Shown here piece after piece: positions 35,454 through 44,035 of a DNA stretch of 47,765 nucleotides (the stretch's first letter is position 1; every line of letters begins with the position of its first letter). The notes below the pieces were generated by a model. That model ran no database searches. It saw nothing but the letters and a program-made list of their open reading frames with translations, and was not told where the DNA came from. The DNA is from Flavobacteriaceae bacterium CP2B (GTDB taxonomy: Bacteria; Bacteroidota; Bacteroidia; Flavobacteriales; Flavobacteriaceae). The stretch spans positions 1-47,765 of the forward strand of contig LXTR01000073.1 of the NCBI GenBank assembly GCA_001683825.1, given 5' to 3'. The position numbers were made by a program, and so were the translations under genes.

Positions 35454-36623
35454 ATGAAAAAAATTGCCTGCTGCCTTACGGTACTCCTTTGCCTTGGTAT
35501 CCAACCCCTCTTTTCACAACAGGATTCCCTCCAACTAACTGCGAAAGACAGCGTGGTGGTAAGTTCCTGGATGGTGAGTGTGGGGATCAATATCGTTGAT
35601 GATTCCGGGGATGCCTTCAATGATTTTACCACGATAAAGGACCAGTGGAACATGGTTCCCTTTCCTTCCCGTATCAGCATAGGCCGGTATTTCAGGAGCG
35701 GCATCGGGCTGGAAGCCATCGCCACATATAACAAGTATAAAGAAGGTTTTATCATAGACAGGGCGGTCAACCCTGAAGACAAGGACTATTATGCCATCGA
35801 TGCCCGTTTGAGCTACGACCTAAATAAACTGCTGGGGCAAACCGCCTGGTTTGATCCCTATGTAGGTGGGGGAATCGGGTATACCGATGCCAACGATATC
35901 GGCCGGGGGACCTACAACGCGGTGATCGGTTTCAGGACCTGGTTTTCGGATCGATGGGCATTGGACCTGAATTCTTCGGGCAAATGGTCTTTTGGAAGTG
36001 AAGCCACCAACCATATCCAACATGCTGCCGGTGTCGTGTACCAGTTTGATATAGAAAAGGATCTTTCCAAAAAAGGTCGTGAAAAACTGGCCCTGATCCA
36101 GGAGCAGGAGCGCATTGCAGACTCTATCGCAGCCGCCAAAAAGGCCGAGGAGGAAGCCAAAGCGCTGGCCGAACGCCTGGAACGTGAAAAAGAAGCCGCA
36201 CGCCTCGCTGCCGAGGAGAAAGCCCGGCAGGAAGCGGAAGCCAAGCGAAAACAGGCGATTGCCGATTCTATAGAGGCCCTGAGGCAGATTTACTATGACT
36301 TTGATTCCTCTTACCTGAATGACCCGTCCAGGGCTACCCTCGAACAACTGGCCGCGATTCTGCGGGAACACCCGGAAGTGCGTATCCGATTTGAAGCCCA
36401 TGCCGATGCGCGTGGCCCGGAACAATACAACCAATGGCTTTCTGAACGCAGGGCCATGCGGGCAAAAACATACCTTCTCGAAAAGGGAATCGCCGACGAG
36501 CGAATGGAAACCCTTGGGTACGGAGAGACACGGATACTTAATGAATGTACGAACGGGGTTCGCTGCAGCGAAGCAAAACACAGGGAAAACCGGAGGTCGG
36601 CCTTTATCGTGGTGAACTTATAG
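35454..36623 (+). CDS. OmpA-family outer-membrane protein with coiled-coil linker
   Basis: Outer-membrane protein that likely tethers the outer membrane to peptidoglycan. A signal peptide ending LFSQ is followed by an eight-stranded-barrel-like N-terminal domain (to about residue 205). A charged Ala/Glu/Lys/Arg coiled-coil of about 60 residues comes next, with the phrase IADSI twice. The C-terminal OmpA domain carries YYDFDSSYL, the diaminopimelate-binding region AHADARGPEQYNQWLSERRA and the final NRRSAFIV. The usual GHTD is replaced here by AHAD, but the binding Asp and Arg are kept. The ATG at 35454 follows a good promoter, and the gene ends at a strong terminator. Confidence 0.9.
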   Translation: MKKIACCLTVLLCLGIQPLFSQQDSLQLTAKDSVVVSSWMVSVGINIVDDSGDAFNDFTTIKDQWNMVPFPSRISIGRYFRSGIGLEAIATYNKYKEGFIIDRAVNPEDKDYYAIDARLSYDLNKLLGQTAWFDPYVGGGIGYTDANDIGRGTYNAVIGFRTWFSDRWALDLNSSGKWSFGSEATNHIQHAAGVVYQFDIEKDLSKKGREKLALIQEQERIADSIAAAKKAEEEAKALAERLEREKEAARLAAEEKARQEAEAKRKQAIADSIEALRQIYYDFDSSYLNDPSRATLEQLAAILREHPEVRIRFEAHADARGPEQYNQWLSERRAMRAKTYLLEKGIADERMETLGYGETRILNECTNGVRCSEAKHRENRRSAFIVVNL

Positions 36624-36674
36624 CCCCAGAGCAAAGCGATCAAAATCCGCTTAATACCCGTATTTCAACCTGAT

Positions 36675-36703
36675 AAAAAGTGCCGTGGTCCACGGCACTT
36701 TTT
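36675..36703. terminator. Strong bidirectional Rho-independent terminator
   Basis: Near-perfect inverted repeat AAAAAGTGCCGT / ACGGCACTTTTT with a 5-base loop (GGTCC), flanked by A5 and T5, so it can act on both strands. It separates the plus-strand OmpA gene from the minus-strand acyltransferase cluster, whose last gene ends at 36753. Confidence 0.85.
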
Positions 36704-36752
36704 GTTGGCCATCAACTCCGGAAACGGATCCGGGAGGGGGGACGTGCGGTGC

Positions 36753-38021
36753 CTACTGCAGGTGGACCACCTTGACAATTTTATCCCTGCCATGGATATA
36801 ATAGATGTTTTCCGCTGCTTTTAATTGACAGATCCGGATATCCGCTGCCGTGCACGAATACAAATACAGGAATTCATAGGCCGGTTTTCGTAAAAAGCGG
36901 TAAGATTCCATGCTAAGGTCAATTTCCCGCAGGGCATCCCGGGGATGGGGATTTTGCGCCATTTCCTCCACTTCAAACCGGGGCCCTGTTTCGGCGGGCG
37001 CAGGCCGCTTCCTGTCCTTTACAAAGGCGGTGGCCCTCCTGAGATGCTCGTCCAACCCGTAGTTCTTTAGCTGCTGTTTTAGCCATAACACGGCCCGGAT
37101 GGCCTGTGCCTTTACCTGGTTGCTCAACCCGGGGGTACGGTAGATGATATGATGATCAAACCGATATTCGGTATTACACCACCTCCGTTTGTATGCCATG
37201 TCCCCGTACGAGAGGTCAAAGACCAGGTAATTGTTGGCAAAGCACCACTCCAATTGTTTATAGATATCGATATAGCCGGGCCTGAATTTCGCGTAATCGA
37301 TATCAAAAGACCGGATGTAGTTGATCATGATGTTTTGATGGTGGTAGTTCAGGCAAATATCTATCGGTTTCTGGTCGTCGTAGATTACAAAGAGGGAAGC
37401 CTTTTTCTCCAGAATCATCCTGAAAGCAGTGGTTTCATAATATTCCCAGATGTCGAGCGCCTTGTTGGAATCGCCCCGCTGTAAAAACCGCCGTTGGAGC
37501 ATTTCCCTAAATTGGCGCATCAGCCCCCGGTATTCTTCCTCACCGATATGGCCGTAGTACCAGGTGTATCTCACGGGAAAACAGGTTTCCAGGCGCCTGA
37601 TGGACGATCGTAATCGCGAACTGCTCTTTGATCCAAACCGCGATTTGAGATATGCCTTCAGGGAGGGGTAGCCGTCCAATCGGGCCAGGAAGCCTGTTTC
37701 ATAGTGCACTTTGTAATGCCGGTACCCGGGACGGCCGTTGTCAATCTCGGGATTCAGGTAGGGGGGGATCAGGTTGACGACGTCGATGCCGGGCATGGTA
37801 GCGGGGGCCACGGATAAGCAGGTATCGCAATCTTGTTGATTGGTGGTATTATAGAGGCCGCTGTAGTATGGATACCGGATCCTCCTGGTAAAAAAATCGA
37901 AGGTGAAGTCATTCTTTATGGTAAAAAATCGCATCCTGTTATACATTAAAGTGCCCTGGCATACCATGCGTTGTGGTGTAGATGCCAACGGACAGTGGAA
38001 ATATTCATTTAGGATATCCAA
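36753..38021 (-). CDS. GNAT/BioF2-like acyltransferase, paralogue 1 (TTG start)
   Basis: Cytoplasmic protein of the divergent GNAT fold (Acetyltransf_6 / BioF2-like), probably moving an acyl or aminoacyl group to a glycan or lipid precursor. The N-terminal half is variable. A basic helix with RSSIRRLET precedes the core near residue 150. The shared core reads EKKASLFVIYDDQKPIDI, then NYHH, then FDIDYAKFRPGY, then LEWCF and FDLSYGDMAYKRRWCNTEY. A C-terminal extension of about 100 residues has no recognisable motif. The longest frame begins with TTG at 38021; an ATG at 37967 would shorten it by 18 residues. It is one of three tandem paralogues that differ greatly in sequence, so they are old duplicates with distinct roles. 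Confidence 0.8.
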   Translation of the reverse strand: MDILNEYFHCPLASTPQRMVCQGTLMYNRMRFFTIKNDFTFDFFTRRIRYPYYSGLYNTTNQQDCDTCLSVAPATMPGIDVVNLIPPYLNPEIDNGRPGYRHYKVHYETGFLARLDGYPSLKAYLKSRFGSKSSSRLRSSIRRLETCFPVRYTWYYGHIGEEEYRGLMRQFREMLQRRFLQRGDSNKALDIWEYYETTAFRMILEKKASLFVIYDDQKPIDICLNYHHQNIMINYIRSFDIDYAKFRPGYIDIYKQLEWCFANNYLVFDLSYGDMAYKRRWCNTEYRFDHHIIYRTPGLSNQVKAQAIRAVLWLKQQLKNYGLDEHLRRATAFVKDRKRPAPAETGPRFEVEEMAQNPHPRDALREIDLSMESYRFLRKPAYEFLYLYSCTAADIRICQLKAAENIYYIHGRDKIVKVVHLQ

Positions 38022-38176
38022 TGGTTTTACAATGGGCCCAAGCCCGGGCGGTGTTAGCTATGGCCCTGTTTTTGTTGACGGTTTTATGTTCCTGCCGCGG
38101 GAATAACAGGGGCACATCCAGCTTGTCCCCGAGTATGTTGGGAACGGGATTTCCACCGGGCTATCCTTTCCATTGA
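38021..38176 (+). CDS. Possible small lipoprotein, 51 residues
   Basis: In the gap between acyltransferase paralogues 1 and 2, the opposite strand has a short frame starting MVLQWAQARAVLAMALFLL with a lipobox-like TVLC/LCSC followed by a Gly/Ser/Pro-rich tail. The pattern is that of a small lipoprotein. No good -7 box is seen upstream, and its last 16 bases overlap the convergent end of paralogue 2. Short frames with this look can arise by chance, so it is only a candidate. Confidence 0.3.
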   Translation: MVLQWAQARAVLAMALFLLTVLCSCRGNNRGTSSLSPSMLGTGFPPGYPFH

Positions 38177-39123
38177 TGGTTCTTTCGATGTCTCATTTTG
38201 GTATAATAATATATTTTATCCAGTTGGATTTTGTTGCCGATAATGTTCTTGTCCCTCAGGAATTGTTTTAACCTGAGCTTGGCCTTTGTCCAGTGGAATG
38301 CCAGGAGCGAGCCTACCTTATCCGGATCGTAAAACAACTGGAACCGCATGGCGTATTGCTGGTTGGCCCATTTGACCTTGTTATAGGTCTCACCCATCAG
38401 CAGATCAAAAATAAGCACCCCGTGCTCAAAGCACCAATCCAGGTGTTTCAGATTGCTGATATCCCCCAGGTTATATGGGGAATAATCCGTGTCATAGGCC
38501 TGTATCAGGCTGTAAACACAACGATCTACATGAAAGTTCAGCGTCAGGGTAATGGGCTTATCCCCATCATAAATAACGGCCAGTGAGGCTTCCTTGTTGA
38601 CGATCATGGGATAGACCCTGTCGTAATAGTACTTCCATTGGTCCAGATAGATGTTGAATAGCTTTTTTTCGTGAAAGCGTTTTACCAGCAAGGCGTAAAA
38701 CACGTCAAAAAGCCTGTCGTATTCGGTCCTGGTTATTTCCCCGTGGTAAAAGGTATAGGAAACTTGATGGTCCTCCTCAAGTTTGCGCATTTTGCTTCTG
38801 AGGTTTTTCCGGTTCCTGGAACTGAGTTGGGTAGAGATATATTCCGCACTGTCGGCAAATCCTGACAGGTTTATCAAATAGCCCTTATACTGGGTAAGCT
38901 CGGCCATATGAAGCGTTTGGTAAGCCGTTTGAACTTTGGGTTTAAGGTAATCGGGGATGTTCTTTACCAGGAGCATCGTGGGGGTTCCTTTTAGCAGGGA
39001 CGAATCAAGGCCGGCCCGCAAGACCTGGGAGGTAGCCGTATTTTCGATCAGGTTTTCATAGACCGGGGGCAGGGAACGTTCCAGGAACAGGTCAAAAATA
39101 AAATTAAAAGTAGCTTTGGCCAT
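38161..39123 (-). CDS. GNAT/BioF2-like acyltransferase, paralogue 2
   Basis: Shortest of the three paralogues (320 residues), lacking the C-terminal extension of the other two. The basic helix SSRNRKNLRSKMRKLEED, the tyrosine-rich YTFYHGEITRTEYDRLFD, and the core NKEASLAVIYDGDKPITLTLN, YDTDYSPYNLGD, LDWCFEHG and IFDLLMGETYNKVKW line up with the same blocks of paralogues 1 and 3. No signal peptide or membrane helix is evident, so it acts in the cytoplasm or at the inner face of the membrane. Substrate unknown. It is preceded by 126 bases without a recognised promoter. Confidence 0.78.
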   Translation of the reverse strand: MAKATFNFIFDLFLERSLPPVYENLIENTATSQVLRAGLDSSLLKGTPTMLLVKNIPDYLKPKVQTAYQTLHMAELTQYKGYLINLSGFADSAEYISTQLSSRNRKNLRSKMRKLEEDHQVSYTFYHGEITRTEYDRLFDVFYALLVKRFHEKKLFNIYLDQWKYYYDRVYPMIVNKEASLAVIYDGDKPITLTLNFHVDRCVYSLIQAYDTDYSPYNLGDISNLKHLDWCFEHGVLIFDLLMGETYNKVKWANQQYAMRFQLFYDPDKVGSLLAFHWTKAKLRLKQFLRDKNIIGNKIQLDKIYYYTKMRHRKNHQWKG

Positions 39124-39249
39124 GGGGCGTTACAGGATTTATCCAGGTAGCTACGAAGCAACGATCAAAGGCCCGCGGCCGTAAGGGTCTGACAAGGCAG
39201 CAGGGGGTGCGGTGAGGGGGCTGGCTTTCCCAACCAAACCGTATTTGGG

Positions 39250-40500
39250 TTACTTCAGTGCTAGGAGCTGGCTTTTCTTTTTTCCGTTAATTAAATATCG
39301 TTTCCTCTGGGGGTCAACGCAAAATACCCTGGTTTCTTTCAAGGTCTCCTGAGTAAGGTAAAGAAACTCAAACAAAGCTCTCTTCAAAGCCGGGTTGTCG
39401 GCATCAAAAGGATCTGCTTCCACCAGTGACTCCCTGGCTAAAGCTTCATTGGTGTCTAAAAAGGTGTATTCCAGGTCTGCCATAGTCCTGTCCTTATGCC
39501 TTGCCTTTTGGAGCAGGAATGTGAATTTGTGGAATAGTTCATTGATATTTTTCCTTCTCAAATATTGCTTCAAACTGAAAAATTGCTGGATGCAAAACGC
39601 GATAGCAAGGGCCAAGGGCGAACGGGAATCATAGAGAATGTGGTATTCAAAATCATATGCTACATTGCAAAGCCTTTTTTTGTAATCAAAATACCCCTTG
39701 GAGAAGTCAAGCTGGGTCACCTGGTTGTCCAGGCACCATTCGATCAACTTCAGGTTGTTGACATAGCCCAGGTTAAACTTTGAGTAATCAATATCAAAGA
39801 CCGTGATGGCATCAATAAGGGTGCCTTCGTGGTGGTAGTTATAGGTAATGGCAATGGGGGTATCCCTTTCGTAGACCACAAAGAGCGATGCCTTTTTTTC
39901 CAGGATAAGGGAGTAGGCGACTTCGCGGTAAAAGTTCCACTCTTTCGGTTGCATATTGTTGTAACTGATCTCCTTGTCGGAATACCGTTTCACCAACAGT
40001 TCCATAAACTGTTCAAACAGGGTGTCGTATTCGTCCCTGTCTATATGCCCTAAGTGCATTTTTGTGCGTATTTCAAAACAGGAATCCAGGCGGTTGCTGT
40101 ATTTCCTGAGCTTCATACGGCTGCTCTTCCCAAAGGTGGCCAGCAGGTATTCATCCAGGCTGGAAAAGGGATCCAGTTGAATGATAAAACCAGGGTATTG
40201 TATGGATTTAAAGCGCTTTAACCCTCTGGCAGCAAGCGGGATCTCCGTTGAGGCAGGTAGTTTTTGCACGTCGTAGATCACAAAAACCTTATTTTGGCAG
40301 CCATCCCCCTCATTGACCCTGTAGTGATTTCCCTTGGTCAGGTTTTTCCCCGTGTTCACGTAAACCGGCCAGAAGCCGCTTTTGTAGAAACGGATTCCTT
40401 CAATACAGTCAAAGGCCCTTACTTTTCCGGAGGGCTGGAAATGCTTCATCCAGATCTTTTCAAAGGTGGCAGAAGTAAAAGGATTGGTCTGGGTGTTCAT
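39250..40500 (-). CDS. GNAT/BioF2-like acyltransferase, paralogue 3
   Basis: A 416-residue member of the same group, closest to paralogue 1 in layout with a C-terminal extension of about 90 residues. Shared blocks are GKSSRMKLRKYSNRLDSCFE, GHIDRDEYDTLFEQFMELLVKRY, EKKASLFVVYERDTPIAI, NYHHEGTLIDAI, FDIDYSKFNLGYVNNL, LIEWCLDN and DFSKGYFDYKKRLCNVAYDFEYHI. The central acyl-CoA-binding loop typical of classic GNATs is not obvious, as usual in BioF2-like and FemAB-like members, which can use aminoacyl-tRNA or acyl donors. It starts at an ATG at 40500. Confidence 0.8.
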   Translation of the reverse strand: MNTQTNPFTSATFEKIWMKHFQPSGKVRAFDCIEGIRFYKSGFWPVYVNTGKNLTKGNHYRVNEGDGCQNKVFVIYDVQKLPASTEIPLAARGLKRFKSIQYPGFIIQLDPFSSLDEYLLATFGKSSRMKLRKYSNRLDSCFEIRTKMHLGHIDRDEYDTLFEQFMELLVKRYSDKEISYNNMQPKEWNFYREVAYSLILEKKASLFVVYERDTPIAITYNYHHEGTLIDAITVFDIDYSKFNLGYVNNLKLIEWCLDNQVTQLDFSKGYFDYKKRLCNVAYDFEYHILYDSRSPLALAIAFCIQQFFSLKQYLRRKNINELFHKFTFLLQKARHKDRTMADLEYTFLDTNEALARESLVEADPFDADNPALKRALFEFLYLTQETLKETRVFCVDPQRKRYLINGKKKSQLLALK

Positions 40501-40602
40501 TTGAAATTAGCGTATTAGCGCAATGATTTTCTGCTTGTATTTAAACTTGTTCGATACCAATATCCGGGTGTGCGGAACCCTGTGCTCCCAGGGGGTCGCG
40601 AG

Positions 40603-41340
40603 TTACCTTTTTGAACATGCCACATATACATGCCCCTTGTCTGTTTTCCCGCCCCCCAGGATCTCGCCCGCGGTCTTCATCTCGATGACCTTAAAGCTGG
40701 CCGCCGCCAGCATTTGGCGGATTTGCGATTTTTTATACCAGTAGTTCCCCGGCTGGGTGCCCTGGAGGAGTTTCCAGTTGAACCTGCCATCAATCATGAG
40801 CCAGGGGAGTTTGTGTTTTGCCACTTTCTCCCCGCGAATCTTGCGAAACAGGTTCACGATACCACTCAGGATCGGGTTGTAGAATTTGGAATGCCAATTC
40901 AGGAATGAAAAGAGATAAACACTGTCTTTGGCCCCCAGCCTGTAGGCCTCTTCCAGCGCCCGATCCACCAGGGGTTCATCAATAAAACACAAGACCTGCT
41001 GAAGGTAGACCAGGACGTCGAAGGAATGAGACGGGTACCTGTTGAGATCCGTGGCGTCGGCAACCGCAAAATCCACCGGGGAGCTGTTTTCGGCTTTAAC
41101 GCGATCGCAGTATTCGATCATTTTTTCAACATAGTCAAAGGCGTGCAAATTGGTAAAACCCAGCGCTTCTATCTCAAAAATAATCCGGCCCCCTCCGGTG
41201 CCTGCCTCCAGCACCCTGGCGTCCTTATGTACAAGGTATTTATGGATCATATAGGCCTCCTCTTCCAGGAGTCCCTTCTTTTGGGACCAAACATGGAAGA
41301 GTTCACTGCCGTAAAGTTCCTTGTTCAGGTTCTTGGTCAT
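40603..41340 (-). CDS. Class I SAM-dependent methyltransferase
   Basis: Soluble Rossmann-fold methyltransferase of the Methyltransf_11/25 type. Motif I is VLEAGTGGGRIIFEI, motif II region AFDYVEKMIEYC, the acidic post-I segment FAVADATDLN and motif IV SFDVLVYLQQVLCFID. A basic insertion RKIRGEKVAKHK lies before the last strands. The frame extends to an ATG at 41409, but a one-mismatch -7 box (CAACTTTG at 41374-41367) suggests the ATG at 41340, beginning MTKNLNKELYG. It probably methylates a sugar or lipid intermediate in this glycan-like locus. It lies between acyltransferase paralogue 3 and the glycosyltransferase. Confidence 0.8.
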   Translation of the reverse strand: MTKNLNKELYGSELFHVWSQKKGLLEEEAYMIHKYLVHKDARVLEAGTGGGRIIFEIEALGFTNLHAFDYVEKMIEYCDRVKAENSSPVDFAVADATDLNRYPSHSFDVLVYLQQVLCFIDEPLVDRALEEAYRLGAKDSVYLFSFLNWHSKFYNPILSGIVNLFRKIRGEKVAKHKLPWLMIDGRFNWKLLQGTQPGNYWYKKSQIRQMLAAASFKVIEMKTAGEILGGGKTDKGHVYVACSKR

Positions 41341-41550
41341 CGATTTTGCTTTAGGGGTTACCATGCCAAAGTTGCTAACGGTCCCGGAATCCTCCTTTGC
41401 CCCGTACATTTACACGGGGAAGTCTTACAAGCGCTACAGGCAGCCATCCGGAACACTACCGTGGTCATGGGAACTAAATTAGTTAGGTGCTATCGGCATC
41501 TTTTATTTGCTTTTCAAAGGAAGCCATGGCATAGGAACGATAGCCCCGTG

Positions 41551-42765
41551 CTAATAGGCCTTGCTCAGGATCTTTGGGCTTAGCGATCCGATGACTTCAG
41601 AAAACTCACGACACAAAATAGACTTGTCATACCTGGTTTCAGCCAGCAACCTTGCATTTTTGCCCATTTTCCCGCATTCGTCCGGATGGTCCTTCAGATA
41701 GCGGATGGTAGCTGACAGTTCCCCGGGATTCGCGGGGTCTACATACCTGCCGCATTCGTATTCCTCTACCAATGCCTTGGTCCATCCGGGGGAATTGACC
41801 ACTACCGGTTTGCCGGCAGACAGGGAGTCGAACAGTTTTTGGGGGGAATTGGTGGCCAGGATCGGGAGATTGGAAAAGGTGACCAGGGAAATATCGCATA
41901 GGTTCACTATTTCTGAAAGTTCCCTGGAGGCAAAATAGCCAAAAAAGTGGACATTGCCGATCCCTTCCTCCTGGCACCTTTTCTTTAAATGGGGTTGGGT
42001 CGCCCCGCTCCCGATAAAAAGGAATTCTATGTCTTTTTCGCCTTTTAGGGGGATGATCGCATCAATGATGTAATCCATCCCATTGGCCAACCCCATCGAT
42101 CCAAAATACACCACTTTAAACGTATGCTCGCGCAGTCCCAGTTTTTGGATCAGGGCCTTATCTTTCTCACGGGACCAGAACACATCTATCTTGGACATAT
42201 TCGGGATCATGGAAACCTTGGCCTCGGGGATGTTTCGTTTCACCACGCCTTCCATCATACCCGGTGACAATGCGATGACGTGGATGGCATTTTTATAAAT
42301 GGATTTTTCAAACCATTCTACAAGTCGTATCAGGTATTTATTTTTTAGCCCGCCCATTTGGATGGGGACCTCGGGCCAGAGATCCCGGACCTCGAATACA
42401 AAGGGTATATTTTTAAACTTTTTCAGCATTAGTGCAGGGAACCCCACCGTGAGGGGGGTCGAAGTGGCGATCACCAGGTCGATCTCCCTTTCGCGAAAGG
42501 CGATCACCGTGGATTTTAGCATAAACCTGAGGAATGAAACCACGCGTTGCGCAATGCTCATAGACTGGTTGTAACTCCCCGTCATATAGATCACCTCAAT
42601 ACCATCTATGATTGTTCTTTGGCTTTGGCCCCCTTTTTTGCGGTCCATGGTCAGCATGGTGACCGAATGGCCCTGCCTCAGGAGTTCCTGGCTGATGTAA
42701 TAAGACCTGGAGCCTACCGTGGTTTTGGGGCTGGAAAAATACTGATGGATGTATAAAATTTTCAT
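41551..42765 (-). CDS. Glycosyltransferase family 4 (WbuB-like)
   Basis: Retaining GT-B glycosyltransferase of 404 residues for a surface polysaccharide. The N-terminal acceptor domain starts ILYIHQYFSSPKTTVGSRSYY, and VFEVRDLWPEVPIQMGG is a hallmark of WbuB/ WcaI-like GT4 enzymes that transfer N-acetyl-fucosamine-type sugars. The C-terminal donor domain has VYFGSMGLANGMDYI and PQKLFDSLSAGKPVVV in place of the EX7E region. No membrane anchor is evident. It is likely the sugar-transferring step of the 36.7-45.6 kb locus. Donor and acceptor are unknown. Confidence 0.9.
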   Translation of the reverse strand: MKILYIHQYFSSPKTTVGSRSYYISQELLRQGHSVTMLTMDRKKGGQSQRTIIDGIEVIYMTGSYNQSMSIAQRVVSFLRFMLKSTVIAFREREIDLVIATSTPLTVGFPALMLKKFKNIPFVFEVRDLWPEVPIQMGGLKNKYLIRLVEWFEKSIYKNAIHVIALSPGMMEGVVKRNIPEAKVSMIPNMSKIDVFWSREKDKALIQKLGLREHTFKVVYFGSMGLANGMDYIIDAIIPLKGEKDIEFLFIGSGATQPHLKKRCQEEGIGNVHFFGYFASRELSEIVNLCDISLVTFSNLPILATNSPQKLFDSLSAGKPVVVNSPGWTKALVEEYECGRYVDPANPGELSATIRYLKDHPDECGKMGKNARLLAETRYDKSILCREFSEVIGSLSPKILSKAY

Positions 42766-42819
42766 TCAGTGTTTAGGTATATGTATTCGTTCGTGTGTAC
42801 ACCGCGACATCAATTCCCG

Positions 42820-42827
42820 CAAACCTA
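42820..42827 (-). promoter_or_regulatory. Candidate -7 box (TAGGTTTG) for the GT4 gene
   Basis: Exact TAnnTTTG match 55 bases before the GT4 ATG, in the 178-base gap after the FemAB-like gene. No -33 TTTG at the expected spacing. Confidence 0.35.
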
Positions 42828-42943
42828 AAGGCTTTAAGGGCCTTAGCGGGTAGCTGGGGGTAAGGGTGTGGCCAGGGAAAACCCCGTAAATGCCGTATTG
42901 TTACCTGCTTTTAAAGCTAAATCCACTGTTTCCTTTTCGTTTT

Positions 42944-43987
42944 TTAACGAATTTCGCACCGGTAGCACGGAAAAAAATCATAACATTTTTTATAGTCCAG
43001 ATCACAGTTTTTCTGCTCCTTTTCCTGCACGAGTTCCCGATATAGTTCTTCGTTGGCAATATAGCGCCAAACCTTGAAGAATTCACGGTCCTTACTGTAA
43101 CCCGATTTGAACTGGAACAGGGAGTCTTCCCTATTGCCAACCCCACCGCCTAAATTAAGGTAGCTGTACCCTTCGTTTGTGGCCCTGATCCGCATTTCGT
43201 CCAACAGCAATTTTACGGGGTTGAGGTTGAGGTATTCTTCCTTTACGCCCGACAGGTGGTATTGCACGATGCGGTTCTTTTTGATAAACATGGCCCCGGC
43301 CACCACCGATTGGGTTTCAAGGTCCGTGGCCAGGAGGATATCGGTTTCAAAGGAAGCACTCTGCAACAACCTGAAAAAGTACGATTCCTCAAAAAAGTAT
43401 TTAGGTTTCGCATCTACCCGCCGCATGTTCTCGTAGTACATGGCAATGAAGTGTTTTACCTCCCTGCGGGAAAGCGCTTTTTTTATTTCATACTTCCTGC
43501 GGCACTTGTTGATATAGGTCCGCAACCTTTTATTGTAATGTCGCAGCTGTTCCTCAGGTTTCCTTTTAAGGTTAATGTATATGACTTTCCCAAGGGTTAC
43601 CGTTTCTTCCATTTGGTGCAGTGCAAACTCCTGTCCGGAAATAAAGGGATTCAACCTTGAAAAGACGCTGACATAGTTATTTTCAATCAGCAGGGCCCGG
43701 AACGCCTTCCGGAACGGGGCATTGTCAAATCCGCTGTCTACGTTTAGCGTGAGGGGCCCGGGATATCCATAGACAGAAGTAGCATCTCTGTACGGCGTTC
43801 CTTCAATTTTACGAAGGAGCAGGGGGAGGGCGATGAGTTTGTCTCCTTCCTCATACTTGACCAGCACGGGTAATTCATTTGAATTCCTTGAAATTTCATG
43901 ATAGTCATAGGTGTGGTAAAAATCACCCTCACCGAATCTATCGATCACCGCGTCCCATGCTTCTTTATGTCTAATAATTTCAATCAT
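42944..43987 (-). CDS. FemAB/GNAT-like acyltransferase (aminoacyl or acyl transferase)
   Basis: 347-residue protein of the FemAB-like GNAT superfamily. It has two GNAT-like halves: residues 20-130, with FYHTYDYHEISR and GYPGPLTLN, and residues 150-330, with HYNKRLRTYINKCRRKYEIKK, then VVAGAMFIKKNRIVQYHLSG, NLNPVKLLLDEMRI and YLNLGGGVGNREDSLFQFKSGYS. This layout matches PEP-CTERM/exopolysaccharide-associated FemAB-like proteins and lipid II peptide-bridge enzymes. The C-terminus is rich in cysteine (CDLDYKKCYDFFPCYRCEIR), which is unusual and might bind a metal. It belongs to the same minus-strand locus as the GT4 and methyltransferase genes. Confidence 0.85.
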   Translation of the reverse strand: MIEIIRHKEAWDAVIDRFGEGDFYHTYDYHEISRNSNELPVLVKYEEGDKLIALPLLLRKIEGTPYRDATSVYGYPGPLTLNVDSGFDNAPFRKAFRALLIENNYVSVFSRLNPFISGQEFALHQMEETVTLGKVIYINLKRKPEEQLRHYNKRLRTYINKCRRKYEIKKALSRREVKHFIAMYYENMRRVDAKPKYFFEESYFFRLLQSASFETDILLATDLETQSVVAGAMFIKKNRIVQYHLSGVKEEYLNLNPVKLLLDEMRIRATNEGYSYLNLGGGVGNREDSLFQFKSGYSKDREFFKVWRYIANEELYRELVQEKEQKNCDLDYKKCYDFFPCYRCEIR

Positions 43988-44035
43988 ATACCAAAATCAG
44001 CCATTTTGTGGCATCTGTAAATCGTATGGGCCTTT

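Noticed and set aside
35820-36581. 253-codon minus-strand frame opposite the OmpA gene
   Set aside because: Antisense to the OmpA domain and its coiled coil; phenylalanine-rich product with no motif.
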